NCBI GenBank assembly: GCA_029856145.1
Contig: JAHQWK010000023.1
Span: forward strand, 1 to 64,000
Direction of reading: 5' to 3'
Source: Promethearchaeia archaeon
GTDB lineage: Archaea; Asgardarchaeota; Lokiarchaeia; Sigyniarchaeales; SOKP01
Length of the DNA: 64,000 bases
Numbering within the stretch: position 1 is the first letter of the stretch; each line of letters starts with the position of its first letter. The notes under the pieces were generated by a model. The model saw only the letters and a program-made list of their open reading frames with translations, was not told the DNA's origin and ran no database searches. Made by a program: the position numbers and the translations under genes. This document shows, in pieces, positions 17,360 through 25,105 of this stretch.

Positions 17360-18114
17360 TTTAGAATTTTATGTTTTTCAATAATCCATTTATCTACAAT
17401 AAATTCCTGAGATTTATCTTTTTCTTTCACACTATATTCACTATGTATAGTACTTTTTGGTATCCAAAATTCCTCTCCAGAATCTAAAGTAATTAACAAA
17501 GCCTTAGGGCTTTCTACTTTAATTTTAGCTTTAATTTCAATATGATCTCTCGAGGCGCTAAATTCTGTAGTTTCAACTATATGCAGCCCATCTCTCGCGG
17601 TTATATGTTCCGAAAAAACACCATATTCAACTTCTTCGTCAACCTCTTCTTTTTCTATAGTTTTGGCTTCAAAGGTGCCACTTGTAGCATGCTCAATTTT
17701 TTCACTTAGGATATGACGCAGTATTAATGTTAAAAAATTTAAATTTGGATATCGAAGTTTTTTTCTATATTCTCCTATTTTCACCTGTAAAACTTGACGA
17801 GATTCATCTTCCCAACCTACGTAAATCTCTGTTTTACGTTCTTTGAAAACATGATAACCTCTCCAGTTCGCACTCCTTCTGTTAAGGACTTCTAAAATAC
17901 ATATAATTTCTTCAATTGATAACCTTACTGTCTTTCCCTCACCTTCCGATGGCTTCTCCCAAGAACCATTGTCTTTTCTATTTATACAACTTAAGAAAAT
18001 GTATGGAACTTGTTTTGAAGGACTTGTCACTCTGAGACTCGTCTTTTGCCCATAAAAGGTTTTTATATGAAAATCCGCCAATTTAATACACTTATGAGTT
18101 ATTTTATTAAGCAA
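17356..18114 (-). CDS. Hypothetical protein co-translated with the CDF transporter
   Basis: 252 residues from a TTG (no nearby ATG). No family recognised. The N-terminal about 125 residues are mixed alpha/beta (SLRVTSPSKQVPYIFLSC, then RLSIEEIICILEVLNRRS and TEIYVGWEDE), followed by a helical stretch and an acidic linker (about 152-165). The C-terminal strand-rich segment contains ALLITLDSGEEFWIPKS, a pattern seen in uncharacterised proteins. Its stop overlaps the CDF start (ATGA), so the two may act together. Function unknown. Confidence 0.6.
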   Translation of the reverse strand: MLNKITHKCIKLADFHIKTFYGQKTSLRVTSPSKQVPYIFLSCINRKDNGSWEKPSEGEGKTVRLSIEEIICILEVLNRRSANWRGYHVFKERKTEIYVGWEDESRQVLQVKIGEYRKKLRYPNLNFLTLILRHILSEKIEHATSGTFEAKTIEKEEVDEEVEYGVFSEHITARDGLHIVETTEFSASRDHIEIKAKIKVESPKALLITLDSGEEFWIPKSTIHSEYSVKEKDKSQEFIVDKWIIEKHKILK

Positions 18115-18273
18115 TCTTTTGATTGACTAATAAAATTATATTAATTTATTGATTTAAATCTAATTAATTAAACCTCTCATTTATTTTTTTTAAAAAATTT
18201 AGGAAATAAGTAAAAGTTTTATTAAATTTGATTTTATATAACCGTAAATCAATTTTTTTTCTTGTGAATTAAA

Positions 18274-19032
18274 ATGGAAAAGAAAAATAATAAATCCAAT
18301 GAAAAAATTGAGAAGAGAGTTATTATAAGCAGCTCAGGAGATTTACAAGAATTCGACGAACATATAAGTGCTATGGGATCTGCTAAAATTTCTGGTGGAA
18401 AAACAAATAAATCTATACGAATCTCAGGTTCAGGAAAAATAAATGGAGATTTAGAATGTAATGGACTTACATCAACGGGAACTGTAACAGGATCTGGTAA
18501 TTTCACTTCTCATGGGGAAATAAGTAGTTCAGGTTCATTCAACATTGCTGGATTTCTTTATGGTGATGAAAGTGCTGATTTTTCAGGTTCAACTCAAATA
18601 GGTAATCTTGTTAATATCCAAGGTTCTTTAATTGCTTCAGGTTCTTTTAAAGTAGGACATTTTGTAAGAGGTGAACAAGGAATTCAACTTTCTGGCTCTT
18701 CAGATATAAATGGGAACCTTTCTTCTGAGAAGAGCATTAGGATTGATGGATCAACCTATATTGAAGGTAACGTAGTAGGTGAAGAAGTTCTTTTTGGTGT
18801 TTCTGAAAACATACGAAAGAGGCAACATTACAAAATTCATGGAAGTATACTTGCTAAGAATAAGGTAGATGTTATCAGAACGCATGTTAAGGGAGATATT
18901 AAAGGCAAAGATGTAACAATAGGTAAAGGTTCAGAAATTCTCGGAACTATTTATTATGTTGATAAAATTGAAGTTGATAAAAAAGTAAAATTAGCTAATG
19001 AGCCCACTCAGATTAAACTGGATGAATTATAA
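18274..19032 (+). CDS. Bactofilin-like polymer-forming beta-helix protein
   Basis: 252 residues. From residue about 15 onward it is made of short repeated strands with S/G turns (ISGSGKINGDL, TVTGSGNFTSHGEI, SSSGSFNIAG, SGSTQIGNL...), the right-handed beta-helix of the bactofilin/DUF583 family, with no signal peptide. The tail includes a second strand set (HGSILAKNKVDVI, GDIKGKDVTIG). Bactofilins polymerise into filaments in bacteria; archaeal relatives are little studied. It stands alone, divergent from the gene to the left. The fold is confident, the cytoskeletal role inferred. Confidence 0.75.
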   Translation: MEKKNNKSNEKIEKRVIISSSGDLQEFDEHISAMGSAKISGGKTNKSIRISGSGKINGDLECNGLTSTGTVTGSGNFTSHGEISSSGSFNIAGFLYGDESADFSGSTQIGNLVNIQGSLIASGSFKVGHFVRGEQGIQLSGSSDINGNLSSEKSIRIDGSTYIEGNVVGEEVLFGVSENIRKRQHYKIHGSILAKNKVDVIRTHVKGDIKGKDVTIGKGSEILGTIYYVDKIEVDKKVKLANEPTQIKLDEL

Positions 19033-19070
19033 TCTTAAAAAAACTGTTTTATAGTAAAAATCAATTCAAA

Positions 19071-19376
19071 TTACATTAATTCAATTTCTACGAGTACTGA
19101 TTCAGGAATCTGAATTTTCATAATGAGATGCATGCTACGTTCATTTGCGATAATTTCAAATAGTCTTTTATGAATACGCATCTCAAATTTGGCCCAGGTG
19201 GAAGTTCCTTGGCCACTAGGCGCTTTCATTACAGGAACCCGTAATCTTTTTGTGGGAAGAGGAATAGGCCCATTCTTTCTGATTCCCTGACTACTGCATA
19301 CTCTTTCGATTTGCTGGCATACGGATTTAAGTGCTTCTAATTGCGTAGATGACAACCGTATGCGTGCTTTTTGTAT
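19071..19376 (-). CDS. rps10: Ribosomal protein uS10 (S10), probable ATA start
   Basis: Typical archaeal uS10: QKARIRLSSTQLEAL, then PTKRLRVPVMKAPSGQG and WAKFEMRIHKRL. A TTG at 19355 would drop the conserved first strand. In frame upstream the codons read AAC ATA CAA AAA GCA CGC ATA CGG after a TAA, so the family's usual Met-Gln-Lys-Ala start falls exactly on an ATA (19376-19374). GGTGA lies 7 bases before it, a proper ribosome-binding site. I take ATA as the initiator: 101 residues, normal for the family. It is not beside the EF-1A or S7/S12 genes, which often accompany it in archaea. Confidence 0.9.
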   Translation of the reverse strand: MQKARIRLSSTQLEALKSVCQQIERVCSSQGIRKNGPIPLPTKRLRVPVMKAPSGQGTSTWAKFEMRIHKRLFEIIANERSMHLIMKIQIPESVLVEIELM

Positions 19377-19476
19377 GTTTTATTCACCAATCGAAATTAT
19401 ATTTAAAATTTGTGGTTCTTCCTTCAAATTTATGGTTTTTATAATTATTACTCGTAAATAAATTTTTTTATCTAAT

Positions 19477-20610
19477 CTAAGAAAATCCTAATAAAAACTT
19501 GTTCCCTAAATGTACATGTTTTAAATATTTTTTAGCAACATCCAAACATTTTAAAGCTTGTTTTCGGGGAGTAATCCCTAAATCCCGCATTTGATAATCT
19601 CCGTGAAACACTAAAAGGCTATAAGGTATTTCAATATTTATCGAGCTAACAAATTCGGCAATCTGCTCTACTTCTTCATGGTTTGTATATCCCGGAACCA
19701 TTAATGTGCACGCGCTCATCTCAAATAAGCCTTTCCTTGTTCCAAAATAATTCTCCGCGAGAAATTTAAAGTTTTTTAATGTTCTTCTGTTGCTTACACC
19801 ACATAAAGCAAGATTAAGTTTTTCATTAAATGTTTTTAAATCGAATTTGATATTTCCTCCTGTTTTAATCGCAATTTGCATGCATTTTTCAATCCAATCC
19901 CTATTTCCGGAGCCATTCCACTCCCAACATATCCTCATAAACCTTTTTTCATCCTTAATTTTTTCAAGAATTTTCTCAGCCAAATTAATCGAAAATGGTA
20001 ATTGAGCTTCTGGGGTACCTCCAAAATAACATAAACATGTGATTTTCTTATTTTTAACAATTTGATTAGCTAATGTATCAATATCAAATAAATTTTTTTT
20101 TGAAAAGAGCTTGTGAGACGCATTTTGGCAAAATAGACAATTAAATGTGCATCCATACAAAAAAGCAGCATAACTATATGTGCCAAATTCAGGACCTTCG
20201 TAATTTGAAAATTCAGGATACCCAAATGAAGTTCCGGCTGGACAAAACCAGCCATTGCAGCAGTTAGTTGGATTAGGATCTATATACCCATGGATATAGC
20301 CCTTCGATTTTGATGGATATGGTAATTGCCCTAACTTTCTTAGTTGAATATTTCTCAACCCACAATAGCTAATATCATTATCAGATAGAGCACATTCATT
20401 TATACATAAATTACATTTTAATTTGATATTTGGTCTTTCTGCCTTAGGAGGTTTTTCTGGTAATTCTACAAGCTTGCGGACTTCTGTGTGAACATTTAAT
20501 ACATGGGGCTTAATTTTACTCCAATCTCCTTCCAAAATACAATTCCTACAAACTTGCAAAACTTCTGAAATTACTCTTTCAGTTTTTCCACAAAACTTAC
20601 AAGTTCCCAT
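19477..20610 (-). CDS. Radical SAM enzyme, PflA-like, with N-terminal zinc-finger region
   Basis: 377 residues. The radical SAM cluster motif is C154-x3-C158-x2-C161 (GCTFNCLFC). N-terminal cysteines form a likely zinc ribbon (C4, C7, C21, C24), and a second group (C66, C69, C73, C83) precedes the core; CCNGWFCPAG follows at 117-126. This matches archaeal proteins annotated as pyruvate-formate-lyase-activating-enzyme related; their true substrates are mostly unknown. The stop of the Bud23-like gene lies 2 bases upstream of its ATG, so the two form an operon. Confidence 0.85.
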   Translation of the reverse strand: MGTCKFCGKTERVISEVLQVCRNCILEGDWSKIKPHVLNVHTEVRKLVELPEKPPKAERPNIKLKCNLCINECALSDNDISYCGLRNIQLRKLGQLPYPSKSKGYIHGYIDPNPTNCCNGWFCPAGTSFGYPEFSNYEGPEFGTYSYAAFLYGCTFNCLFCQNASHKLFSKKNLFDIDTLANQIVKNKKITCLCYFGGTPEAQLPFSINLAEKILEKIKDEKRFMRICWEWNGSGNRDWIEKCMQIAIKTGGNIKFDLKTFNEKLNLALCGVSNRRTLKNFKFLAENYFGTRKGLFEMSACTLMVPGYTNHEEVEQIAEFVSSINIEIPYSLLVFHGDYQMRDLGITPRKQALKCLDVAKKYLKHVHLGNKFLLGFS

Positions 20611-20612
20611 AT

Positions 20613-21272
20613 TTACATCTTTTTCTTTAGTAATAAAAAAGTTTGGCCAGATTTTTGGTTTGGATTATTTTTCACCATAAATCCTTCAAATCCATTATTA
20701 ATAAATGATTTGTTAAATATTTTTAATTCATTATCATCCTGAGGATAAAATTCTATTACAACTCTTCCATTTTGTTTTAAAATTTTGTTTATATATTTAC
20801 CTGTGTCATTTAGAAGTTTAACATTTTCGCCAAAATTTTCAATTTTATGTGTTATAAAATTATAGGATGATATTGAGATTATATGATCAACTGAATTGAC
20901 CCTGATAGGTAAAAAATTAATATCTGCTAAGATTAATTCTAAAGTTTTTAAATCCTTAGAAGACTTTTTCTTTTCTCTAGCCTTGGATAACATATCATAT
21001 AGAATATCAATACCAACTACTTTAAATCCATTTTGAATTAATATTTCTGAAGAATAGCCCGTTCCACATCCTAAGTCTAAAATTAAAAATGAATCTCCCA
21101 ATTTAATTCCAGTACCGTTCTTGTTATTTAATTTTTCATCGAAAAGATATTGAATAGTTAACGACGTAGTTCGTTTTTGATTCCGCTCCATCCATTTTGA
21201 TCTATTATATTCTACCGCTTTATCTTCAATATAATCATCTGGAAATATAGGGAGTTGTTTTTTTCTTACCAA
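20613..21272 (-). CDS. Bud23-like SAM-dependent methyltransferase (candidate rRNA guanine-N7 methyltransferase)
   Basis: 219 residues from a TTG with GTGAT upstream. The class I methyltransferase motif is LILDLGCGTGYSSE. Beyond the generic fold, it follows the plan of eukaryotic Bud23/WBSCR22: IEDKAVEYNRSKWMERNQ-type entry, GIDILYDML, a SISSYNFIT segment where Bud23 has ISISAVQWL, and late FYPQ...NNGFEGFMVKNNPNQKSG resembling the Bud23 YPE...AGFSGG...PNSKKAK block. Bud23 modifies G1575 of 18S rRNA in yeast. The assignment is from remembered patterns and should be checked. It is in an operon with the radical SAM gene. Confidence 0.65.
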   Translation of the reverse strand: MVRKKQLPIFPDDYIEDKAVEYNRSKWMERNQKRTTSLTIQYLFDEKLNNKNGTGIKLGDSFLILDLGCGTGYSSEILIQNGFKVVGIDILYDMLSKAREKKKSSKDLKTLELILADINFLPIRVNSVDHIISISSYNFITHKIENFGENVKLLNDTGKYINKILKQNGRVVIEFYPQDDNELKIFNKSFINNGFEGFMVKNNPNQKSGQTFLLLKKKM

Positions 21273-21383
21273 TGATGATCACAAATGTAAAAATAATTTA
21301 AATATATAAATAACTAAACTCAATATATCATAAAAAAAATTAATTATCATATTAAGACAAAAAATAGGATATGGGATTTGCTT

Positions 21384-21773
21384 ATGGCGGGAAAGAATAC
21401 CATCCTCATAGTTGATGACGAACCTGATATTGTGAATCTTACTGAGAAGTTTTTAAAATTGGGGGATTTTGATACAATTACAAGCAGCAATGCGAAAGAG
21501 GCTATGAAAATCATTGAGGAAAGTTATGATAAAATAGCCCTAATACTCCTTGACATAATGATGCCAGGCCGAAGCGGATATTCCGTGTTGGAAGAGGTCA
21601 AAAATAATGAGAAGTACAAGGAGATTCTTGTAGTTCTATTTACTGTTAAAAGTTTTAATGAAGATGTTCAAAAGGGAAAAAAACTTGGCGCTGATGCCTA
21701 TATCACTAAACCTTTCTCAGGTAAGGAACTTTTAAACAGAATAAAAGAGATTTTAGGGAATAATAATCATTAA
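21384..21773 (+). CDS. CheY-like response-regulator receiver protein
   Basis: 129 residues from ATG 21384; a TTG 6 bases earlier is less likely. It is a lone receiver domain with all key residues: acidic pair Asp11 and Asp12 (VDDEPD), phospho-acceptor Asp57 (LLDIMMPG), Thr87 and Lys109 (ITKPF). No output domain follows, and no histidine kinase is encoded nearby, so its partner is elsewhere. It would relay phosphoryl signals by protein contact. Confidence 0.9.
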   Translation: MAGKNTILIVDDEPDIVNLTEKFLKLGDFDTITSSNAKEAMKIIEESYDKIALILLDIMMPGRSGYSVLEEVKNNEKYKEILVVLFTVKSFNEDVQKGKKLGADAYITKPFSGKELLNRIKEILGNNNH

Positions 21774-21925
21774 ACATTTAGTTTTTCTTTTTATCATTTT
21801 TTTGTTGAGTTTAATTGTATAAATATCTCATTTTATAATTTAATCTAAAAATTTTTATATTATTTGAGCAAATTATCTTCACCTAATTAAAATTTTATTT
21901 CAAATACAAAAAAGAGTTATTTAAA

Positions 21926-22600
21926 ATGGTATATGAAGCAGAATCCGATAAAATTCCTTTCTTTAAGCAATACCTTTCTGTAATCATATTATTAGCTAAT
22001 ATAATCGTATTTATTTGGCAAATGCTAGATCTTACTGGTCAAATGCACATCGAAGCTGCGTTTGTTCCTGCGGATTTCTTTGCAGGCATAAATTGGTGGA
22101 CGTTATTTACTTCGATGTTTATGCATGGAGATATTGTCCATATAATCATGAATATGTGGTTTTTCATTATAATAACTGATAATTGTGAACATGCTATGGG
22201 TCATGTCTTGTATTTGATTACCTATATTATTTCAGGGATATGTGGTAGTTTACTTCACGCTTTAAGTACGCTAATTTGGCCATTTTTAACAACTATTCCT
22301 TCCTTAGGAGCTTCTGGAGCAATATTCGGTTTGATGGGTGTTTATCTAATTCTTTATTATGAGAATAAATTTTATCTACCATCCGCCACAGGTACATCAA
22401 TGAGAAAAGTAAGTGCCGGTTATTTTATAGTTACATATTTTATAGCTGAATTAACCTATGCTATTTATTCACTAATGGATCCCTTTAGTCTTGGTTCGAC
22501 AGCTCATTTCGCCCACGTGGGGGGATTCATTGCGGGAGCTATCATTGCAGGAGTATATAAGGGTGTAAAAGGTACATCTTATAAGAAGAAAAAACCCTAA
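21926..22600 (+). CDS. Rhomboid-family intramembrane serine protease
   Basis: 224 residues, about six transmembrane helices. The catalytic dyad is visible: Ser130 in LGASGAIFGLMG and His197 in FAHVGGFIAG, with Asn76 in HIIMNMWF and the earlier MFMHGDIVH loop also typical. It cleaves transmembrane substrates within the lipid bilayer. A basic C-terminal tail (KGTSYKKKKP) probably lies in the cytoplasm. Monocistronic; substrates unknown. Confidence 0.92.
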   Translation: MVYEAESDKIPFFKQYLSVIILLANIIVFIWQMLDLTGQMHIEAAFVPADFFAGINWWTLFTSMFMHGDIVHIIMNMWFFIIITDNCEHAMGHVLYLITYIISGICGSLLHALSTLIWPFLTTIPSLGASGAIFGLMGVYLILYYENKFYLPSATGTSMRKVSAGYFIVTYFIAELTYAIYSLMDPFSLGSTAHFAHVGGFIAGAIIAGVYKGVKGTSYKKKKP

Positions 22601-22788
22601 TCTTTTCATTTTTTCTTTTTTTCTTTTTCATAAACTTTTTTCAATAATGAGTTATTTAAAACCTTATCAGTTTAAATACTAAAAGTATAATCTAAGACGT
22701 GAAAATGACTATTGTTCCACCTGGAACAATTGTTGAAAAATTTATTCGCTAATCAAATCTAAAAATATAAAAAAATGTGTAAAAACTT

Positions 22789-24177
22789 ATGGAAGATTGG
22801 GAAAAATTAATAGAAAAAAGAGATCTTATTGTAAGTGTTGTGGGAATAGGTCGTATTGGATTACCTACAGCATTAATGATTTCAAATGAAGGATTCAAAA
22901 CATATGGTATAGATACTGATTTAAGCTTAGTTGAAAAAGTTAATGCAGGAGGAGGAGATCCTCCAATTACTTATATTATAGATGAACCTGAACTTGAAAG
23001 TCTGCTTAAAAAAGTGATAATAAATAGAAAACTAAAAGCAACTACAAATTTTAGAAATTATACCTCACAATCGAATTTAATAATCCTTTGCATTCCTACA
23101 GCCATAACAGAACAAAAAGTTCCAGACTATAGTGTTATTAATGAAGTTCTTAAGGAAATTGGGCAATTAAAAGAAAAATTGGCAAAAAAAATCGTTATTT
23201 TCGAATCAACTGTTGGACCAAATTATGTTGAAAAAATTGCTATCCCCTTAATTGAAAAAGTCTCTGAATTAAAAATTAATAAAGACTTCTGGGTAGCATC
23301 TTGTCCAGAAAGAGCGAATCCAGGAAATATAATAAAAAATCTAAACTCAATACCTCGAATAGTAGGAGCAAGTAATAATTATGCACGAAATATTGTATCC
23401 TATTTTTATAAAACTGCATTTAAAGTAAACATATTTGAAGTAAGCAATCCCCGAACAGCAAATTCAGTAAAGCTGATAGAAAATATTTTTAGAGTTGTTA
23501 ATATAGCGTTTGCAAATGAAATTAGTCAATTAATGAGAAAATTTGATATTGATTACATGGAAGTGTTAAAAGGCGCAGCTACAAAGTATAATTTTCTAAC
23601 ACACTATCCTGGACCAGGTGTGGGTGGTCCATGTCTCCCAAGCAATCCATATTATCTTATTGATGAAGGATATAAAGTATCATTTACACCAAATCTATTA
23701 AGAGTTGCTACTGAAGTAAATCAAAGTCAACCATTTCACATTATTGAATTGATTTTTGAGGGTCTTAATAAAATCAATAAACCTATAGCAAATACTAAAA
23801 TAGCAATATTAGGCATTAGCTATAAAGCTAACGTAAAAGATGTTCAAATTTCTAGTGTTATACCTATCTTAAGTGAATTACAAAAAAACAATGCGATTTT
23901 AGGTATATATGATCCTTATTATAAAGAAGAAGAAATACTAGGTTTTAAAATAGAAAAGAATTATGAATTTATAAAAAGAGTCTACTCCATAATTATTATT
24001 CATACAGACCATAATGAATTTAAATCACAAAATTTTAAAGATTTTCTTAGGGAATGTAAGGATCTTAAAGTTATTGTAGATTGCCATAATACTTATGAAT
24101 ATGAAGAGATACCTAATAATATCTATTATATTGGGGTTGGTAGACCAATGAAATACATAAATAGAAAAAATAATTAA
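22789..24177 (+). CDS. Nucleotide-sugar dehydrogenase (UDP-glucose/UDP-ManNAc dehydrogenase family)
   Basis: 462 residues. The N-terminal Rossmann motif is VVGIGRIGLPTALMI; the centre carries the catalytic cysteine Cys282 in GPGVGGPCLPSNPYYL; and the C-terminal UDP-binding domain contains ILGISYKANVKDVQISS. The family oxidises the C6 hydroxyl of a nucleotide sugar to the uronate in two NAD+-dependent steps, feeding surface glycan or glycoprotein synthesis. The CxxS context and helix following look more like UDP-ManNAc (WecC) than UDP-glucose dehydrogenase, but that is a weak judgement. No glycan genes are adjacent. Confidence 0.9.
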   Translation: MEDWEKLIEKRDLIVSVVGIGRIGLPTALMISNEGFKTYGIDTDLSLVEKVNAGGGDPPITYIIDEPELESLLKKVIINRKLKATTNFRNYTSQSNLIILCIPTAITEQKVPDYSVINEVLKEIGQLKEKLAKKIVIFESTVGPNYVEKIAIPLIEKVSELKINKDFWVASCPERANPGNIIKNLNSIPRIVGASNNYARNIVSYFYKTAFKVNIFEVSNPRTANSVKLIENIFRVVNIAFANEISQLMRKFDIDYMEVLKGAATKYNFLTHYPGPGVGGPCLPSNPYYLIDEGYKVSFTPNLLRVATEVNQSQPFHIIELIFEGLNKINKPIANTKIAILGISYKANVKDVQISSVIPILSELQKNNAILGIYDPYYKEEEILGFKIEKNYEFIKRVYSIIIIHTDHNEFKSQNFKDFLRECKDLKVIVDCHNTYEYEEIPNNIYYIGVGRPMKYINRKNN

Positions 24178-24271
24178 TAAGAAAACTTGTCTTAACCTTA
24201 TTTCTTCAATTATTGTCTTTATATGAGCTAAGGTTTCTTAAATAATTGAAAATAAAAATCTATTAATTATA
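24178..24271. other. Intergenic spacer with weak hairpin
   Basis: AACCTTA (about 24195) and TAAGGTT (about 24229) can pair around a 28-base loop and may end the nucleotide-sugar dehydrogenase transcript. No gene is seen here. The region to its right holds the two TGA-containing micro-genes on the other strand. Confidence 0.3.
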
Positions 24272-24333
24272 TCTCAGAATTCTTGCGGAATTCACAATTA
24301 AATCCTAACATTTTATGATTTAATTTTTTGAGA
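24272..24333 (-). promoter_or_regulatory. Conserved two-hairpin 3' element behind micro-gene 1 (SECIS-like candidate)
   Basis: On the minus strand it starts 8 bases after the TAA of micro-gene 1. An outer stem TCTCA/TGAGA (24333-24329 with 24276-24272) encloses two hairpins. Hairpin A pairs AATTAAATC with GATTTAATT around a 12-base loop ATAAAATGTTAG. Hairpin B pairs GAATTC with GAATTC around CGCAA. The second micro-gene has the same element in the same place (loops ATAAAAAGCTAG and CGCGAA). Position in the 3' UTR suits an archaeal SECIS element, but the known GAA/A bulge or a eukaryotic AUGA/GA core is not obvious. Confidence 0.55.
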
Positions 24334-24341
24334 ATTATTGA

Positions 24342-24479
24342 TTATTTTTTATTTGCTTCTGTTTCTCTTAGTTTTCGCAGTTTTTGTGCTCTTCGATACC
24401 ACATATTAAGCATTCCTCAACTAGTACTATAGCAATCATCATCAAACTCAAGATCCAAATAGTCTTCTTGATCTTCCAT
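24342..24479 (-). CDS. Candidate selenoprotein micro-gene 1 (in-frame TGA at codon 21)
   Basis: ATG 24479 is preceded by AGGTGAT at 9 bases, a strong ribosome-binding site. The frame reads 20 codons of acidic sequence (MEDQEDYLDLEFDDDCYSTS), then TGA (24419-24417), then 24 codons of basic sequence (GMLNMWYRRAQKLRKLRE...) to TAA. If TGA is selenocysteine the product has 45 residues. The neighbouring paralogue keeps the same layout: acidic head, D-D-x-x-C/S-T-x-U-G, basic tail, and the same RNA element after the stop. TGA is an ordinary stop in nearby genes, so this is not genome-wide reassignment. The function is unknown; a redox Cys...Sec pair is possible. Confidence 0.5.
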
Positions 24480-24639
24480 TATTTTATAATCACCTATCTT
24501 CTAAGTGTCTCAAAATAAATATGAGATATTAAAGTGGCGTTTATAAAAAATAAAAACTCAATTGCGAGTAATAATTTTTTATAATCACTTACGTAGAAAT
24601 CTTAATTTCCAATAAAAGAGAATGAAATTTTTTGTTTTA

Positions 24640-24704
24640 ATCTCGAATTCTTCGCGGAATTCGTAAGAATAGATCCTAGCTTTTTATGATCTAGTTCCTG
24701 AGAT
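24640..24704 (-). promoter_or_regulatory. Conserved two-hairpin 3' element behind micro-gene 2 (SECIS-like candidate)
   Basis: On the minus strand it starts 5 bases after the TAA of micro-gene 2. The outer stem AATCTC/GAGATT (24705-24700 with 24644-24639) encloses hairpin A (TAGATC/GATCTA around the 12-base loop ATAAAAAGCTAG) and hairpin B (CGAATTC/GAATTCG around CGCGAA). Compared with the first copy the stem sequences differ with base changes that keep pairing (AAATC/GATTT against AGATC/GATCT), while both loops are nearly constant. That is the pattern of a functional RNA structure. Confidence 0.55.
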
Positions 24705-24708
24705 TTTA

Positions 24709-24864
24709 TTATTTAATTTTTGCTTGTTTTTTTCGTTGTCGTCGTTTTTTTATACCTTTTATGCATGCTATAACGCCATCAATAATGCCTCAACCAGTAC
24801 AGTGAGTATCATCATTGTATGAACCGGAGATTTCATTATCCAGATTATTTTTCCATTCTGACAT
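24709..24864 (-). CDS. Candidate selenoprotein micro-gene 2 (in-frame TGA at codon 25)
   Basis: ATG 24864 to TAA 24711-24709, 52 codons with one in-frame TGA (24792-24790). The head is polar and ends in SYNDDTHCTG, then TGA, then GIIDGVIACIKGIKKRRQ and a very basic tail. Reading TGA as selenocysteine gives a Cys-Thr-Gly-Sec motif, the spacing of thioredoxin-like CxxU redox centres, in a 51-residue product. The DNA around the TGA is strongly alike in the two paralogues, and each is followed by the same two-hairpin element. No ribosome-binding site is obvious, so a leaderless start is possible. No family is recognised. Confidence 0.5.
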
Positions 24865-25105
24865 AGTTTTAACAATATTATGCATTTTTTAGATAAAAAA
24901 ACAAATGAGTAAATAAATATGTTTTTGTTATAGATTTAAACCAAATTTACCATAAATTTTTAAAAACAAAATCTTTGCCAACCTTCTCTAATATAAAATT
25001 ATCATTTTTTTTATTTTTCTGTTTAATTTCGAAATAAGCTAGTTTTCATTATTTTAATAAAGGTTAGATTTTTATTTAGCTTAATAACGTGAATTTTGGG
25101 TAAAA

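Noticed and set aside
22697..22752. A 15-codon frame (starting MTIVPPGT) between rhomboid and nucleotide-sugar dehydrogenase genes
   Set aside because: Too short to judge, no ribosome-binding site, and it may simply lie in a small GTTCCA/TGGAAC hairpin.
24342..24864. Genome-wide TGA reassignment as an explanation of the in-frame TGAs
   Set aside because: At least three genes in the window (ending at 27500, 47156 and 56605) stop at TGA, one of them in an ATGA overlap with the next gene.
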